A stretch of DNA of 64,000 nt, taken from NCBI GenBank assembly GCA_020725115.1, contig DYFR01000006.1, positions 1-64,000 on the forward strand. The letters run 5' to 3'. The notes under the pieces are model-generated. The model saw only the letters and a program-made list of their open reading frames with translations. It did not search any database and was not told the origin of the DNA. Position 1 is the first letter of the stretch; each line of letters begins with the position of its first letter. Shown piece by piece: positions 46,517-56,369 of the stretch. A program made the position numbers and the translations under genes. The DNA is from Thiohalomonas denitrificans (GTDB lineage: Bacteria > Pseudomonadota > Gammaproteobacteria > Thiohalomonadales > Thiohalomonadaceae).

Positions 46517-48448
46517 TCATTCCGACGCCAGCGCCACCACCGGATCAAGCCGTGCAGCTTTGCGCGCCGGCAGGTAGCCGAAGATCAGGCCGGTGGCGAA
46601 GGCGCAGCCGAAGGCCAGCATCACCGGCGCGACGGAATACTGGATCGGCGTGTCGAAGGCTTCGATGATCGCCGCGGCGCCGAGGCCGACGCCGACGCCG
46701 ACAATACCGCCCAGCGCCGACACCACCAGCGCCTCGATGAGGAACTGCTGCAGGATGTTGCGCATGCGCGCGCCGGTGGCCATGCGGATGCCGATCTCGC
46801 GCGTGCGTTCGGTGACGCTGACCAGCATGATGTTCATCACGCCGATGCCGCCGACCAGCAGCGAGATGGCGGCGATGGAGCCGAGCAGGATGGTGAGGGT
46901 GTTCTGCGTCTCCGACACGCTTTCGATGATGGCCGCCATGTTGCGGATCTGGAAGTCCTCGGTGCCGTGGCGGCTCAGCAGCAGCGCATGCACCGCTGCC
47001 TGCGCCGCGTCGATGCCGTCCACATCTTCCACCGCGACGGTGATGTTGCGCAGATGGCGCTGGCCGGTGAGGCGCAGGCTGCCGGTGGTGTAGGGCACCA
47101 GAATCACGTCGTCCTGATCCATGCCCCAGGCGGTGGCGCCGCGCGGCGACATCACGCCGATCACCTGGAACGGTATGTTCTTCACCAGAATGAAGCGCCC
47201 CAGCATGTCGCCGTCGGGGAACAGCGCGTCGGCCACGGTCTTGCCCAGCACGGCGACGGTGGCGTAGCTGCGTTCGTCGTCGGCACTGAAGAAGGTGCCG
47301 ACGGCCGGCAGCCAGGCGCGGGCGCGCATGTAGTCGGCCGAGGTGCCGTTGATCTCGGTGCGGTGGTCGGCGTTGCCGTAGCGCACGGTGACACTGCTGC
47401 TCTGTTCGGGCACGGCGGCGAGCACGTTGGGCAGCTCGTTGATCGCCGTCACGTCGTCCGGCACCAGGGTGGCGATACCGCCGGAGCCGCGCATGTTGGG
47501 CGCTCCCGGCCGCACCATCAGCAGGTTGCTGCCCATGGCGCTGATGCTGCTCACCACCGATTGCTTGGCACCGTCGCCGATGGCCAGCATGGCGATCACC
47601 GAGGCCACGCCGATGACGATGCCGAGCAGGGTGAGGATGGCGCGGAACACGTTGGCGCGCAGGGCGCGCAGGGCGGTGCGCGTCGCTTCCACCATGTCGG
47701 TGAGGCGCGAGCTGCGATCCACGTGCGGCATGAAATCGGCAGCGGATGCGGTGCGCGGCAGCGGGCCGGGATCGGAGAGGATGTCGCCGTCGCGTATCTC
47801 GATGACGCGGCTGGCATGCTCCGCCACCTCGCGTTCGTGGGTGATGAGAATGATGGTGTGGCCCTGCGCCGACAGTTCGGACAGCAGGCGCATCACCTCG
47901 GCGCCGCTCTTGCTGTCCAGTGCGCCGGTGGGTTCGTCGGCGAGGATGATGCGGCCGCCGTTCATCAGGGCGCGTGCGATGGACACGCGCTGCTGCTGGC
48001 CGCCGGACAGCTGGCTGGGACGGTGTTCCAGGCGGTCGCCCAGGCCCAGGTCGGTGAGCAACCGGCTGGCACGCGCGTGGCGCTCATCGGGCGGCATGCC
48101 GGAATACACTGCCGGCACTTCCACGTTCTCGGTCGCCGTGGCGCCGCCGATGAGGTTGTAGCTCTGGAATACGAAACCGAATTCCTCGCGCCGCAGTCGC
48201 GCCAGCTCGTCGCGCTCCAGGGCGGAGACGTCGCGTCCCATGAACAGATAGCTGCCGGTCGTCGGCCGGTCGAGACAACCGAGGATGTTCATCAGGGTGG
48301 ACTTGCCCGAGCCGGAGGCGCCCATGATGGCGACGAACTCGCCGGGATGGATGGTGAGGTCGATGCCGTGCAACACCTCCACCGCCAGCTCGCCGCTGCG
48401 GAAGGTCTTGGTGACGCCGCACAGCTCGATGAGCGGTGTCGGCATCAA
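46517..48448 (-). CDS. macB: MacB-type ABC exporter (ATPase plus permease)
   Basis: 643 residues. The N-terminal ATPase has Walker [13 protein letters not shown], signature LSGGQQQR and Walker [14 protein letters not shown]. Four helices and a large periplasmic domain follow, ending in an FtsX-like permease region. MacAB exports macrolides, peptides or lipid-like compounds; the actual substrate here is unknown. Its start overlaps the macA stop by 4 bp. Confidence 0.94.
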   Translation of the reverse strand: MMPTPLIELCGVTKTFRSGELAVEVLHGIDLTIHPGEFVAIMGASGSGKSTLMNILGCLDRPTTGSYLFMGRDVSALERDELARLRREEFGFVFQSYNLIGGATATENVEVPAVYSGMPPDERHARASRLLTDLGLGDRLEHRPSQLSGGQQQRVSIARALMNGGRIILADEPTGALDSKSGAEVMRLLSELSAQGHTIILITHEREVAEHASRVIEIRDGDILSDPGPLPRTASAADFMPHVDRSSRLTDMVEATRTALRALRANVFRAILTLLGIVIGVASVIAMLAIGDGAKQSVVSSISAMGSNLLMVRPGAPNMRGSGGIATLVPDDVTAINELPNVLAAVPEQSSSVTVRYGNADHRTEINGTSADYMRARAWLPAVGTFFSADDERSYATVAVLGKTVADALFPDGDMLGRFILVKNIPFQVIGVMSPRGATAWGMDQDDVILVPYTTGSLRLTGQRHLRNITVAVEDVDGIDAAQAAVHALLLSRHGTEDFQIRNMAAIIESVSETQNTLTILLGSIAAISLLVGGIGVMNIMLVSVTERTREIGIRMATGARMRNILQQFLIEALVVSALGGIVGVGVGLGAAAIIEAFDTPIQYSVAPVMLAFGCAFATGLIFGYLPARKAARLDPVVALASE

Positions 48449-49650
48449 TGCAGTCTCGCCGGCCGCGAACCGCCCGCCGCAGGCCGCGCCCCCAGGCCGG
48501 CCTGCGTGGCCAGCACGCGTTCGCCTTCCTCCAGGCCGGAAAGTATCTGTGCCTGGATGCGGTTGCTCACGCCCACCTCCACTTCGCGCGGGCTGAAGCC
48601 GCCGCCCGCCGCCACCACCTGCGCCGTGGCGCGGCGCGTGGGGCTGCCCCCGCCGTTGCCGGCCGTTCGCACCGGCGTCATGCTCAGCGCCGACATCGGC
48701 AGCAGCAGCGCATCCTTCGCCTGGGCGACGACGAAGAACACCTGCGCGGTCATCTGCGTCATCAGGGCGCGATTGGCGTTGTCCACATCGAACAGCGCGT
48801 TGTACAGCACCACGTTGTTCTGCACCGTCGGCGTCGGCTCGATACGGCTCAGGGTGCCGTACCAGCGCCGGTCGCGGCCGCCGAGGGTGGTGAAGTAGGC
48901 CTCCATGCCGAGGCGCAGGCGCGACACGTCCGCCTCCGATACCTGCGTCTGCACCGTCATGGTGGAGAGGTCGGCGATGCGCAGGATGATCGGCGCCTGC
49001 TGGTTGGCATTGAGGGTCTGGCCCTGGCGCGCGGTGATGGAGACCACGGTGCCGGACATGGGCGCGAAGATGTGCGCATAGTTGAGATTGGCCTCGTCGG
49101 CGCGCAGCGAGGATTCGGTCTGCTCGATCTGCGCCTTGAGCATTTCGATCTGCGCTTGCGCCGACTTCAGTTGCGCCTCGGCGTTCTGCAAGGCCTCGGC
49201 GGTGGTGGCGTCCTCGGCGAGCAGATTCTGCTGGCGCCGGTGCTGAATCTCGGCCAGCGCCAGTTGCGCCTCGCGATCCCGCAACTGCGCGCGCTGATAG
49301 CGCAGTTGGGCGCGGCTGGCATCCACCCGCGCCATGAACAGCGTCGGGTCGATCTCCGCCAGCAGGTCGCCTTCCTTGACCTCGCTGCCCACCTCGATAT
49401 GGATCCTGTGCAGCTGGCCCGACACCTGCGCGCCCACGTCCACATAGTCACGCGGCTGCAGCATGCCGGTGGCGGTCACCACCTCCTCGATGTCGCCGCG
49501 CTGCACCATGGCGACGTTCTGCGCCGTGCGGTTGTCTGCAGCCGCAAAGTACTGGCGCCATATGAGGTAAATACCGGCGACGAGCACCAGCAGCAGGATG
49601 ACGGCCGCATACCGACGGCGGAATACGTTGGAGAATGACCTCGTGTTCAT
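48445..49650 (-). CDS. macA: MacA-type periplasmic adaptor
   Basis: 401 residues with one N-terminal membrane helix ([18 protein letters not shown]). A biotinyl-lipoyl-like half motif ([20 protein letters not shown]), a long coiled-coil hairpin (about 95-180) and beta-barrel domains follow. It is the first gene of the macA-macB-OMF operon. The 202-bp gap up to hemP has no clear feature. Confidence 0.93.
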   Translation of the reverse strand: MNTRSFSNVFRRRYAAVILLLVLVAGIYLIWRQYFAAADNRTAQNVAMVQRGDIEEVVTATGMLQPRDYVDVGAQVSGQLHRIHIEVGSEVKEGDLLAEIDPTLFMARVDASRAQLRYQRAQLRDREAQLALAEIQHRRQQNLLAEDATTAEALQNAEAQLKSAQAQIEMLKAQIEQTESSLRADEANLNYAHIFAPMSGTVVSITARQGQTLNANQQAPIILRIADLSTMTVQTQVSEADVSRLRLGMEAYFTTLGGRDRRWYGTLSRIEPTPTVQNNVVLYNALFDVDNANRALMTQMTAQVFFVVAQAKDALLLPMSALSMTPVRTAGNGGGSPTRRATAQVVAAGGGFSPREVEVGVSNRIQAQILSGLEEGERVLATQAGLGARPAAGGSRPARLH

Positions 49651-49852
49651 GAAAACGCCTTGGGTTTATGCATAGTCGATAACCATCGCAGACATGGTCG
49701 GCCGCAAGCAAGGCCGCGCGCCCACTTTAGCGCGTACGGTCATACGCTAGACAACTTCAGGCGAAAAGGATTGCAAAGAAATGCGAAGGCAAGGCAGAAC
49801 AACGGAGGATGCGCAGACGACACCCGTGTCGCCTCTTCCTGCCCCCCCTCGG

Positions 49853-50035
49853 CTACTTGGTCAGGATCAGCTTGCCCTGCCGGGTCAGGCGCAGGCGGTA
49901 CTCGTCGGGGCCGTGGGCGATGATCAGTTCGTGATCGCTGCCCAGCAGTTCACGGCTTTCCAGCCGGCGCCGGCTGGCGGATGCGGCGGGCCGCTCCGCC
50001 GCCCCGTCCCCGGCGGGGGTGCGTTTGTCGCTCAT
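49853..50035 (-). CDS. hemP: Hemin uptake protein HemP
   Basis: 60 residues. The C-terminal part, SRELLGSDHELIIAHGPDEYRLRLT followed by RQGKLILTK, is the conserved HemP fold. A GGGGGTG ribosome-binding site precedes the ATG. HemP proteins are small regulators or aids of haem and iron uptake. A Fur-type box lies 41 bp upstream. Confidence 0.92.
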   Translation of the reverse strand: MSDKRTPAGDGAAERPAASASRRRLESRELLGSDHELIIAHGPDEYRLRLTRQGKLILTK

Positions 50036-50075
50036 TGGATCACCCCCAGGAGTATTGTATGTTTGGCCTGAGTCT

Positions 50076-50098
50076 CAAATGATAATGATTCGCATTTG
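50076..50098. promoter_or_regulatory. Fur-type box upstream of hemP
   Basis: A 23-bp site with outer arms CAAATG and CATTTG around ATAATGATTCG. It fits the GATAATGATAATCATTATC consensus well in its left half (TGATAATGATT). It is 41 bp before the hemP start and is expected to repress hemP when iron is sufficient. Confidence 0.75.
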
Positions 50099-50163
50099 TA
50101 AGTCAACAGAAATCCGTTGCGCCACCGGAAGAAGGTGGCGGGCAGGGACTCAGAAGAGGGGGA

Positions 50164-50526
50164 TCAGGCCTGGCGCTGCCGGCCGGCCTGTTCCAGCCGG
50201 GCCAAATAGTCGGCCCAGTGGGCGGCCTGGTTGGCGCCCAGGTCGTAGAGGTAATTCCAGGTATACAGGCCGCTCTGGTGGCCGTCGTCGAAGACCAGCT
50301 TCACGGCGTAGTGGCCGACCTGCACGATGTCGGTGATGTTCACCTGCTCCTTGCCGGTTTGCAGCAGCGGGCGCTTGCGGTGATAGCCGGCGACCTCCGA
50401 GGACGGCGAGTACACCCGCAGGTATTCGCAGGGCAGGCGGAAGCGCGCGCCGTCGTCGAAGGCCAGCTCCAGCAGGCGCTCCTCCCGGTGCAATACGATC
50501 TCGGCGGGGTGATGGGACTGCGACAT
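50164..50526 (-). CDS. DUF971-domain protein
   Basis: 120 residues of the DUF971 family (IVLHREERLLELAFDDG...RLPCEYLRVYSPSSEV...YAVKLVFDDGHQSGLYTWNYLYDLG). The fold is shared with the N-terminal domain of gamma-butyrobetaine hydroxylase. In bacteria these small proteins are often linked to Fe-S or metal functions, but the role is not established. Confidence 0.85.
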   Translation of the reverse strand: MSQSHHPAEIVLHREERLLELAFDDGARFRLPCEYLRVYSPSSEVAGYHRKRPLLQTGKEQVNITDIVQVGHYAVKLVFDDGHQSGLYTWNYLYDLGANQAAHWADYLARLEQAGRQRQA

Positions 50527-50598
50527 GGCTGTCAGGGCTGGATTGTGGATGAAAGGCGGATCTGGGGGTGCGGCGGCGATGTAGCAAGCGCCTGCCGC

Positions 50599-51777
50599 CT
50601 AGTGGCGGAAGCGCGTGACCAGCCCCTGCAACTGCGCGGCCAGCTGTTGCAGGTTGCCGCCCGCCACGGCCAGCTGCTCGACACCGGCGGCGGTAGCCGT
50701 GGCATCGGCGCTGATGCTGACCACATTGCGGTTGACGTTTTCCGTGACGCGCTGCTGATCATCTGCAGCGGCGGCGATCTCACCTGTAGTACGGACGATA
50801 CCGCTGACGGCACTGGCGATGGCCGCCAGTGCATCACCGGCCTTGCGCGCCTGCTCCACACTGGCCTGGGCCTGGCTGCGCCCGGCGGTCATCAGCTGTA
50901 CCGTGGTCTGCGCACCTTGTTGCAGCTGTCCGATAATGCCCTGTATTTCGTGGGTGGACTGCTGGGTGCGGGTAGCCAGGGTGCGCACCTCGTCGGCCAC
51001 CACGGCGAAGCCGCGGCCCTGCTCGCCGGCACGCGCCGCCTCGATGGCGGCGTTGAGCGCCAGCAGGTTGGTCTGCTCGGCGATGCCGCGAATCACGTCC
51101 AGCACCATGCCGATGTTCTGGCTTTGCTGTTCCAGTTGCTGCAATGCGCCGGCGGACTGCTCCACCCCTTCGGCCAGCGCAAAGATGGAATCAATGGTCT
51201 GGCCAATGATCAGCCTGCCGCCCTGTGCTTCGCGATCGGCATCCTGTGCGGCACCGGCGGCTTCCTGCGCCCGCTGCGTTACTGCATGCACCATCTGCGT
51301 CATCTCGGTGAGCGCCCGCGCCGCCTGTTCCGTATCGGACTGCTGGCGCCGCACCCGGATACTGGCATCGCGACTGGTATTGCCCAGCGCCTCGATGGAT
51401 GAGGTCAGCCGACTGGATGAATCACCAATCTGGCCCAGCACTTCGCGCAGGTTGGCGGTCATGCGATTGACGCTGTCGACGATCTCTCCGATGACATCTT
51501 CGCTCTGCAGTGTGCACTGCTGCGACACATCGTTCTCGCTCACGGCCTGTGCCACATCGGCAATGCGGCGCACCTTGTTCATCAGCACCACGCTGACCAG
51601 CAGGTAGTTGCAGATACCGATGGATGCGCCGGCCACCAGGCAACCGGCGACAAACCAGACCCGCATCCCCTCCTTCCATTCCACGAAGAACTGGGCATAA
51701 ACAGGAAAGATCAGGCCCATGGCCAGGCCGAAGGCGAGAAAGGCATACAGCAGATTACGCAGAATGCTTTTTTTCAT
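50599..51777 (-). CDS. Methyl-accepting chemotaxis protein with minimal periplasmic part
   Basis: 392 residues. Two N-terminal membrane helices (about 8-29 and 41-64) are separated by only about a dozen residues, so there is no periplasmic sensor domain. A HAMP region follows, then the signalling domain with the highly conserved hairpin tip, [20 protein letters not shown]. Input may come through the membrane, the HAMP region or a partner. No other chemotaxis gene is nearby. Confidence 0.9.
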   Translation of the reverse strand: MKKSILRNLLYAFLAFGLAMGLIFPVYAQFFVEWKEGMRVWFVAGCLVAGASIGICNYLLVSVVLMNKVRRIADVAQAVSENDVSQQCTLQSEDVIGEIVDSVNRMTANLREVLGQIGDSSSRLTSSIEALGNTSRDASIRVRRQQSDTEQAARALTEMTQMVHAVTQRAQEAAGAAQDADREAQGGRLIIGQTIDSIFALAEGVEQSAGALQQLEQQSQNIGMVLDVIRGIAEQTNLLALNAAIEAARAGEQGRGFAVVADEVRTLATRTQQSTHEIQGIIGQLQQGAQTTVQLMTAGRSQAQASVEQARKAGDALAAIASAVSGIVRTTGEIAAAADDQQRVTENVNRNVVSISADATATAAGVEQLAVAGGNLQQLAAQLQGLVTRFRH

Positions 51778-51864
51778 TTTGTTTGGGCTCCCCTGGACGA
51801 TCTGACGCTGCCGAAACCGTGTGCCGGGGCACCTGGTTTCACCGTTCCGGCATTTCGCACCGGT

Positions 51865-51926
51865 GCAGGAGCCACTCCGTGGGCGAAGCGGTATCCGATC
51901 CTGGCGCCCTTCGCTCGGCTCCTACC
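51865..51926. repeat. Family B hairpin, copy 4
   Basis: About 62 bp: CAGGAGCCACTCCGTGGGCG at the left and CCCTTCGCTCGGCTCCTACC at the right, a shorter version of the copies at 10886 and 41158. It lies between the chemotaxis gene start and the end of the next membrane protein gene. Confidence 0.65.
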
Positions 51927-51936
51927 GCTATTTACC

Positions 51937-52437
51937 CTATTCAGCAGGGGATGGGTAGAGCTTGAGCAGGCCGTCCGGCACCTCGCCCTTGCCGGCCAGC
52001 TCCAGCCCGCTGTTGGCCAGCACGAACAGCACCAGCACGATGATGATGGTGGGCATCACGCCGACGCGGGTGGCGATGGTGAAGATGATGTCCTGCATGC
52101 TGTGTTTCTGGGCAGTGAGCGCCAGCAGGGAACCGCCGCCGATGATCAGCGCCGACCCGGCATAGCCCATCAGCAACAGGCGACAGCGGCGCCAGGCCAG
52201 CCGCCAGTGCATCAGCACGAACCAGGGCGTATCCGCCGTGGCGCGATGCGCACGCCTATAGATATAGGCGATCACCAGGGAAGAAAGCAGCGGCGGCAAC
52301 AGCAGGCCCCAGGCACCGATATCGAGGGCAATGGAGACGGGAGCCAGCAGGAGGTGGAAGGCAGCGAGGTTGATCATGAGCAGCTCGTGCGGGGTGCGGG
52401 CCTGGCGCTTCAGGGCATCGTCGATGGCGTAGAGCAT
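51937..52437 (-). CDS. Four-helix membrane protein of unknown function
   Basis: 166 residues from the ATG at 52437, which follows CGAGGA. Four hydrophobic helices (about residues 22-38, 44-60, 92-108 and 126-146). A tail with GKGEVPDGLLKLYPS ends the protein. No family recognised. It is on the opposite strand to, and divergent from, the HDOD gene. Confidence 0.7.
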   Translation of the reverse strand: MLYAIDDALKRQARTPHELLMINLAAFHLLLAPVSIALDIGAWGLLLPPLLSSLVIAYIYRRAHRATADTPWFVLMHWRLAWRRCRLLLMGYAGSALIIGGGSLLALTAQKHSMQDIIFTIATRVGVMPTIIIVLVLFVLANSGLELAGKGEVPDGLLKLYPSPAE

Positions 52438-52596
52438 GGCAATCCTCGTGGGAGTGGACGTGAAGATAGGCGAGTCGGATGCTGTGATATGATTCAACCC
52501 GGTCGGGTCATTCTAGCCAAAAACACCCGATACGCCCTTGCGAAAACGCAATGGCCGCCACGTTTTCCGGAACCATAAACAGCCAAAGGGTGGGCT

Positions 52597-53844
52597 ATGG
52601 AGAGCAACGATCCACGCGTGCTGATCCGCGTCGCACAGGCGGTCTACCCGGTATGCGAACTGGGTGATGACTCGCGCCGCCGGCTGGCGGAACAGGGGCG
52701 GCTCGACCTGCTCAAGCCGGGCAGCCGTTTCGCCGCCACCGATGATGCCTCCTGGCTGACCTTCCTGATCCGCGGCGAAGTGACCCTGGTATCCGACAAC
52801 GGCGACAAGGAGGTGGTGCGCGCCAACTCGCCACGCGCGCGTCTGCCACTGTTCCGTGTCCACCCGCCGGGCCTGTACGCCCAGGCCGACATGGCCAGTG
52901 TTGTGGTTCGTTTCAGTCGTGCCCTGCTGCACAGCATGAGGGCGGAGGAACACAGCAGCGGCGACGAAAATGAAATTGTGATGACGGGACAGCCCGATCC
53001 CGTCAGCGACAACCCGCTGTATCAGCGCATCTATCAGGCCTATCAGCGCGACGAACTGGAGCTGCCCAGCCTGCCGGATATCGCACTGCGCATCCGCGAA
53101 GCCATCCGCGATCCCGATATCAGCGTCAAGGATGTAGCCAAAATGGTACTGGCCGATCCGGTACTCTCGGCACGCCTGATCCATGTAGCCAACAGCGCCG
53201 CCTACCGGCGCGACACTGCCGCCACCACCGTCTACCAGGCGGTTACCCGCCTCGGCATCGCTGCCGCGCAAAACATCGCCATCAGCCTGGCCCTCAAGCA
53301 CCTGTTCAAGGCCGGCACACCGCTGCTGCAGCAACGCATGCAGGCGCTATACAGCCACAGCAGCCAGGTGGCCAGCATCGCCTATGTTCTGGCGCGCCAC
53401 AGCCACGGCTTCAACGCCGAACGCAGCCTGCTTGCCGGACTGTTGCACGACATCGGCGTGATCCCCATCCTCACCTTCGCCGCACAACATGGCACCCTCG
53501 AATACAATGCCGACGAACTGGACAAGACCATCAGCCGCCTGCGCCGCATCACCGGCCACCTGGTGCTGAGCCGGCTCGGCTTCGAGGAGGACATCATCAC
53601 CGCGGCAGAACACGCGGAAGACTGGATGCGCAATGAACATGAGGCACCCGACTACGCCGACCTGCTGGTGGTGGCGCAACTGCACAGCCACCTCGGCACG
53701 TCGCAGATGCAGCACCTTCCGCGCATCGACACCACCCCCGCCTACCGCAAGCTCAAGCTGGGCGAGTTCGATCCGCAACACGGTCTCGCCATTGTGCGCG
53801 AGGCGCACACCGTCAGTTCCGCGATACACCAGATGCTGCACTAA
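52597..53844 (+). CDS. HDOD-domain signalling protein with N-terminal cyclic-nucleotide-binding-like domain
   Basis: 415 residues. The first about 115 residues resemble a cNMP-binding fold (LLKPGSRFAATDDASWLTFLIRGEVTLV). The HDOD domain (about 150-360) has the typical LPSLPDIALRIREAI and LLAGLLHDIGVIPIL. HDOD proteins act in signalling or regulation of motility and stress; no catalytic role is established here. The cap domain may bind a nucleotide. Confidence 0.87.
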   Translation: MESNDPRVLIRVAQAVYPVCELGDDSRRRLAEQGRLDLLKPGSRFAATDDASWLTFLIRGEVTLVSDNGDKEVVRANSPRARLPLFRVHPPGLYAQADMASVVVRFSRALLHSMRAEEHSSGDENEIVMTGQPDPVSDNPLYQRIYQAYQRDELELPSLPDIALRIREAIRDPDISVKDVAKMVLADPVLSARLIHVANSAAYRRDTAATTVYQAVTRLGIAAAQNIAISLALKHLFKAGTPLLQQRMQALYSHSSQVASIAYVLARHSHGFNAERSLLAGLLHDIGVIPILTFAAQHGTLEYNADELDKTISRLRRITGHLVLSRLGFEEDIITAAEHAEDWMRNEHEAPDYADLLVVAQLHSHLGTSQMQHLPRIDTTPAYRKLKLGEFDPQHGLAIVREAHTVSSAIHQMLH

Positions 53845-53885
53845 ACAGGTGTTCCGAATTGGTATCCATCTCATCTTCGATGCGT

Positions 53886-53936
53886 CATAGGGCGGGCCGT
53901 GCCCGCCGCAGCACGGCGCCCATGGGGCGCCCTATG
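53886..53936. repeat. Hairpin after the HDOD gene
   Basis: CATAGGGCG (53886-53894) and CGCCCTATG (53928-53936) form a 9-bp perfect outer stem. An inner GCGGGCCGTGCCCGC adds a further small hairpin. It could act as the end of the HDOD transcript. Confidence 0.55.
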
Positions 53937-53945
53937 CCTGTTGAC

Positions 53946-54000
53946 CTCTCGCCAAGACGCCAAGCACGCCAAGCACGCCAAGCACGCCAAGCACGCCAAG
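53946..54000. repeat. Family G hairpin, left arm, with 9-bp tandem repeat
   Basis: The 19-bp arm CTCTCGCCAAGACGCCAAG (53946-53964) is perfectly complementary to 55175-55193. It is followed by four exact copies of CACGCCAAG (53965-54000). The two arms are now 1.2 kb apart, because an IS30-type element has entered the loop. Confidence 0.85.
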
Positions 54001-54070
54001 AAATAATACCGTTGCTCCCGCACCGTCCCTGCCGGGGACAATCGCAACAACGACCTTGCTTTATGCCTCC

Positions 54071-55160
54071 CGGATTCAACTCATAAGTGCATAACTTGAA
54101 AACCTAGAAGTAGCGGCCAGCTGCAAGTAGGCTAACCGCTTCTTCTCCGGCAAGAGATGCAACGATGAGCAACTACAAGCAGCTGACCTACGAGCAAAGA
54201 TGCCAGATCGAGGTGCTAAATAAAAGCGGAATGAATCAGCAGGAGATCGCTGACGCTGTGGGGACCAGCCAGTCAACCGTCTCGCGCGAGCTCAAACGCA
54301 ACACAGGCCAACGCGGCTACCGCCACAAACAGGCACAAGGCAAGGCCGAGGAGCGTCGGCACAATGCCGGCAAGTCGGTGAAGATGACCGAGCTGATGAT
54401 CGCAAGGATAGAGCTGAAACTCAGTGAGAAGTGGAGTCCTGAGCAGATCTCCGGCTGGTTGAGTGATGAGTATGGAGAGACGCTCAGTCATGAACGGATC
54501 TATCAGCACATCTGGGCAGACAAGCGCACCGGTGGAGCGCTGTACACCCATCTGCGAAGGCAGGGAAAGCGGTATCAGAAGCGATGCAATGGCAAGACCA
54601 GCAGGGGACAAATCCGCAACCGGGTAGGCATAGAGGAGCGCCCAGCCGTCGTGGATGAGAAATCACGCATCGGAGATTGGGAGATTGATACCGTGATAGG
54701 CAAGGGGCACAGCGGCGCTCTGGTGACGATTGTCGAACGGGCCACGCAGTTCACCCTGGTAGCAAATGTACCCAACAAGAGTGCCGAGGCGGTAACTGCC
54801 GCCACCATCCAGCTGCTCAGGCCTTACAAGGAGGCTCTGCACACTATCACCGCAGACAACGGCAAGGAGTTCGCCTACCACGAGCAACTGACTGCAGAGC
54901 TTGGAGCTGCCATCTACTTCGCGAGACCCTATCACTCGTGGGAAAGGGGGCTGAACGAGAACACCAATGGCCTGTTACGCCAATACTGGCCGAAGAGTAC
55001 GGACTTCACGCAGATTACGGACAAAGATGTCTTGGCGGTTGCTACCCAACTCAATCAACGGCCACGAAAAACATTGGGCTTCAAAACCCCTGAGGTTTTG
55101 ATGCAAAATCACATGGCGGCGCAGGCCGCTTAACCGATATGCACTTCAGAGTTGAATCCG
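54071..55160 (+). mobile_element. IS30-family insertion sequence (complete)
   Basis: 1090 bp bounded by inverted repeats of about 24 bp: CGGATTCAACTCATAAGTGC at the left and the complement of CGGATTCAACTCTGAAGTGC at the right, with about three mismatches overall. CC stands on both sides and may be the 2-bp target duplication. The single transposase gene seems intact. The element lies in the loop of the family G hairpin. Confidence 0.85.
54165..55133 (+). CDS. IS30-family transposase
   Basis: 322 residues. The N-terminal helix-turn-helix (LTYEQRCQIEVLNKSGMNQQ...VGTSQSTVSRELKRN) is the typical IS30 DNA-binding part. The DDE acidic residues appear in WEIDTVIGK, TADNGKEF and LNENTNGLLRQYWPK. No frameshift or stop is seen, so it may be active. 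Confidence 0.95.
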   Translation: MSNYKQLTYEQRCQIEVLNKSGMNQQEIADAVGTSQSTVSRELKRNTGQRGYRHKQAQGKAEERRHNAGKSVKMTELMIARIELKLSEKWSPEQISGWLSDEYGETLSHERIYQHIWADKRTGGALYTHLRRQGKRYQKRCNGKTSRGQIRNRVGIEERPAVVDEKSRIGDWEIDTVIGKGHSGALVTIVERATQFTLVANVPNKSAEAVTAATIQLLRPYKEALHTITADNGKEFAYHEQLTAELGAAIYFARPYHSWERGLNENTNGLLRQYWPKSTDFTQITDKDVLAVATQLNQRPRKTLGFKTPEVLMQNHMAAQAA

Positions 55161-55166
55161 CCCCTT

Positions 55167-55193
55167 CTTTGCGCCTTGGCGTCTTGGCGAGAG
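55167..55193. repeat. Family G hairpin, right arm
   Basis: CTTTGCGC then CTTGGCGTCTTGGCGAGAG (55175-55193), the exact complement of the left arm at 53946-53964. Only about 7-14 bp separate it from the IS right end. Confidence 0.85.
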
Positions 55194-55222
55194 TCCCGCA
55201 GGCCCGATATCGCGCAGCGGTA

Positions 55223-55714
55223 TCAGGCAGGGTGAATATCGGCCAGCGCGCGCAGGGAGTCGCCGCGCAGGCGGAACACCGTCCATTCGTCCTTGGCGCC
55301 TGCACCCATGCGCTCGTAAAAGGCCACGGCCTGCTCGTCCTCCGCCAGTACCCACCACTCCAGCCGTGTGCAACCGCGCTCCAGCGTGATGCGCGCCAGT
55401 TCCGCCAGCAGCTGGCGGCCGATGTTGCGGCCGCGCGCCAGCGGCCGCACGTAAAGATCCTCCAGGTGGATGCCGCAGCGGCCGCGAAAGGTGGAGTAGT
55501 TGCCGTAGTAGAGGGCGAAGCCCACGGCCGCGCCGTCGAGCCGCGCCAGCAGCACCTCGGCCTGGCGCTGCGGCCCGAACAGGGCATTGTGGATCTCACC
55601 CTCGGTGGCCACCATCTCGTGCGCCAGGCCGAGGTGTGTGGACAGCTCGGTGATCATTTCATGGATCGCCGTTACGTCATGCGCCTCGGCGTGGGTGATG
55701 TGCAATTGCGTCAT
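55223..55714 (-). CDS. GNAT-family N-acetyltransferase
   Basis: 163 residues. The acetyl-CoA loop is in GRNIGRQLLAELARI and the C-terminal motif in EDEQAVAFYERMGA. LEDLYVRPLARG marks motif A. It resembles the diamine/spermidine-like GNAT group, but the substrate is not predictable from sequence. It lies 9 bp downstream of marC on the same strand. Confidence 0.9.
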   Translation of the reverse strand: MTQLHITHAEAHDVTAIHEMITELSTHLGLAHEMVATEGEIHNALFGPQRQAEVLLARLDGAAVGFALYYGNYSTFRGRCGIHLEDLYVRPLARGRNIGRQLLAELARITLERGCTRLEWWVLAEDEQAVAFYERMGAGAKDEWTVFRLRGDSLRALADIHPA

Positions 55715-55723
55715 GGCAGTTCC

Positions 55724-56332
55724 TCAGATCTGTCGCCAGCCCTGCACCATGAACTCCACCGCGATCACCGCCAGCAGCAAGCCCAGCAGGCGTGTAATGA
55801 CGCGAATGCCGCCGACACCGAGCAGGCGGCGCAGGGTATCGGCAAAGCGCAGGGCGAGATAGACGATGGCGCAGGCGGCAAGAATGGCGGCCAGCAATTC
55901 CATCTGCTGTACCGGCTCCGTCAGTTTCTGCCGCCACACCAGCACCGCGGTAATTGCACCCGGCCCGGCCAGCAGGGGCACGGCCAGCGGCACCAGGGCG
56001 ATGTTGTCCTTGCGGATACCCTCTTCCTTCTCTTCATCACTGGTCTTGATGCCGCTGGGTATCAACGCCAGCATCTGCAGCGCGTAGATGAAAAAGATGA
56101 AGCCGCCGGCCAGCTGGAAGGCCGGCATGCTGATGTGGAAGAAGCGCAGCAGCGCATCGCCGCTGAGGGCAAAGGTAATCAGGATCACGGCACTGGCGCC
56201 CGCCGCCACAGCGGCCATGCGCTGCCTTTCCGCCGCGGTATTGTCGCGGGTGAACAGCAGAAAAAAGGGCAGGTTGCCGATCGGATCCATGATGATCAGC
56301 AGCGGCACCAGTACGGTCAGAAAATCCTGCAT
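55724..56332 (-). CDS. MarC-family integral membrane protein
   Basis: 202 residues and six helices. The start QDFLTVLVPLLIIMDPIGNLPFFLLF and the later PLAVPLLAGPGAITAVLV are the repeated conserved MarC blocks. The function is unknown; despite the name there is no firm link to drug resistance. It lies between the FIST and GNAT genes. Confidence 0.92.
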   Translation of the reverse strand: MQDFLTVLVPLLIIMDPIGNLPFFLLFTRDNTAAERQRMAAVAAGASAVILITFALSGDALLRFFHISMPAFQLAGGFIFFIYALQMLALIPSGIKTSDEEKEEGIRKDNIALVPLAVPLLAGPGAITAVLVWRQKLTEPVQQMELLAAILAACAIVYLALRFADTLRRLLGVGGIRVITRLLGLLLAVIAVEFMVQGWRQI

Positions 56333-56369
56333 TCCTCATTCCTTCCGCTGCGAAGACGCCGCCGCGATG

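Noticed and set aside
46511-48898. Long plus-strand frame opposite macB
   Set aside because: A mirror of macB/macA codon structure without recognisable motifs.
53946-54000. Possible CRISPR array (repeated CACGCCAAG)
   Set aside because: The copies are directly adjacent with no spacers and the unit is only 9 bp; it is a minisatellite in a hairpin arm. No cas genes are present.
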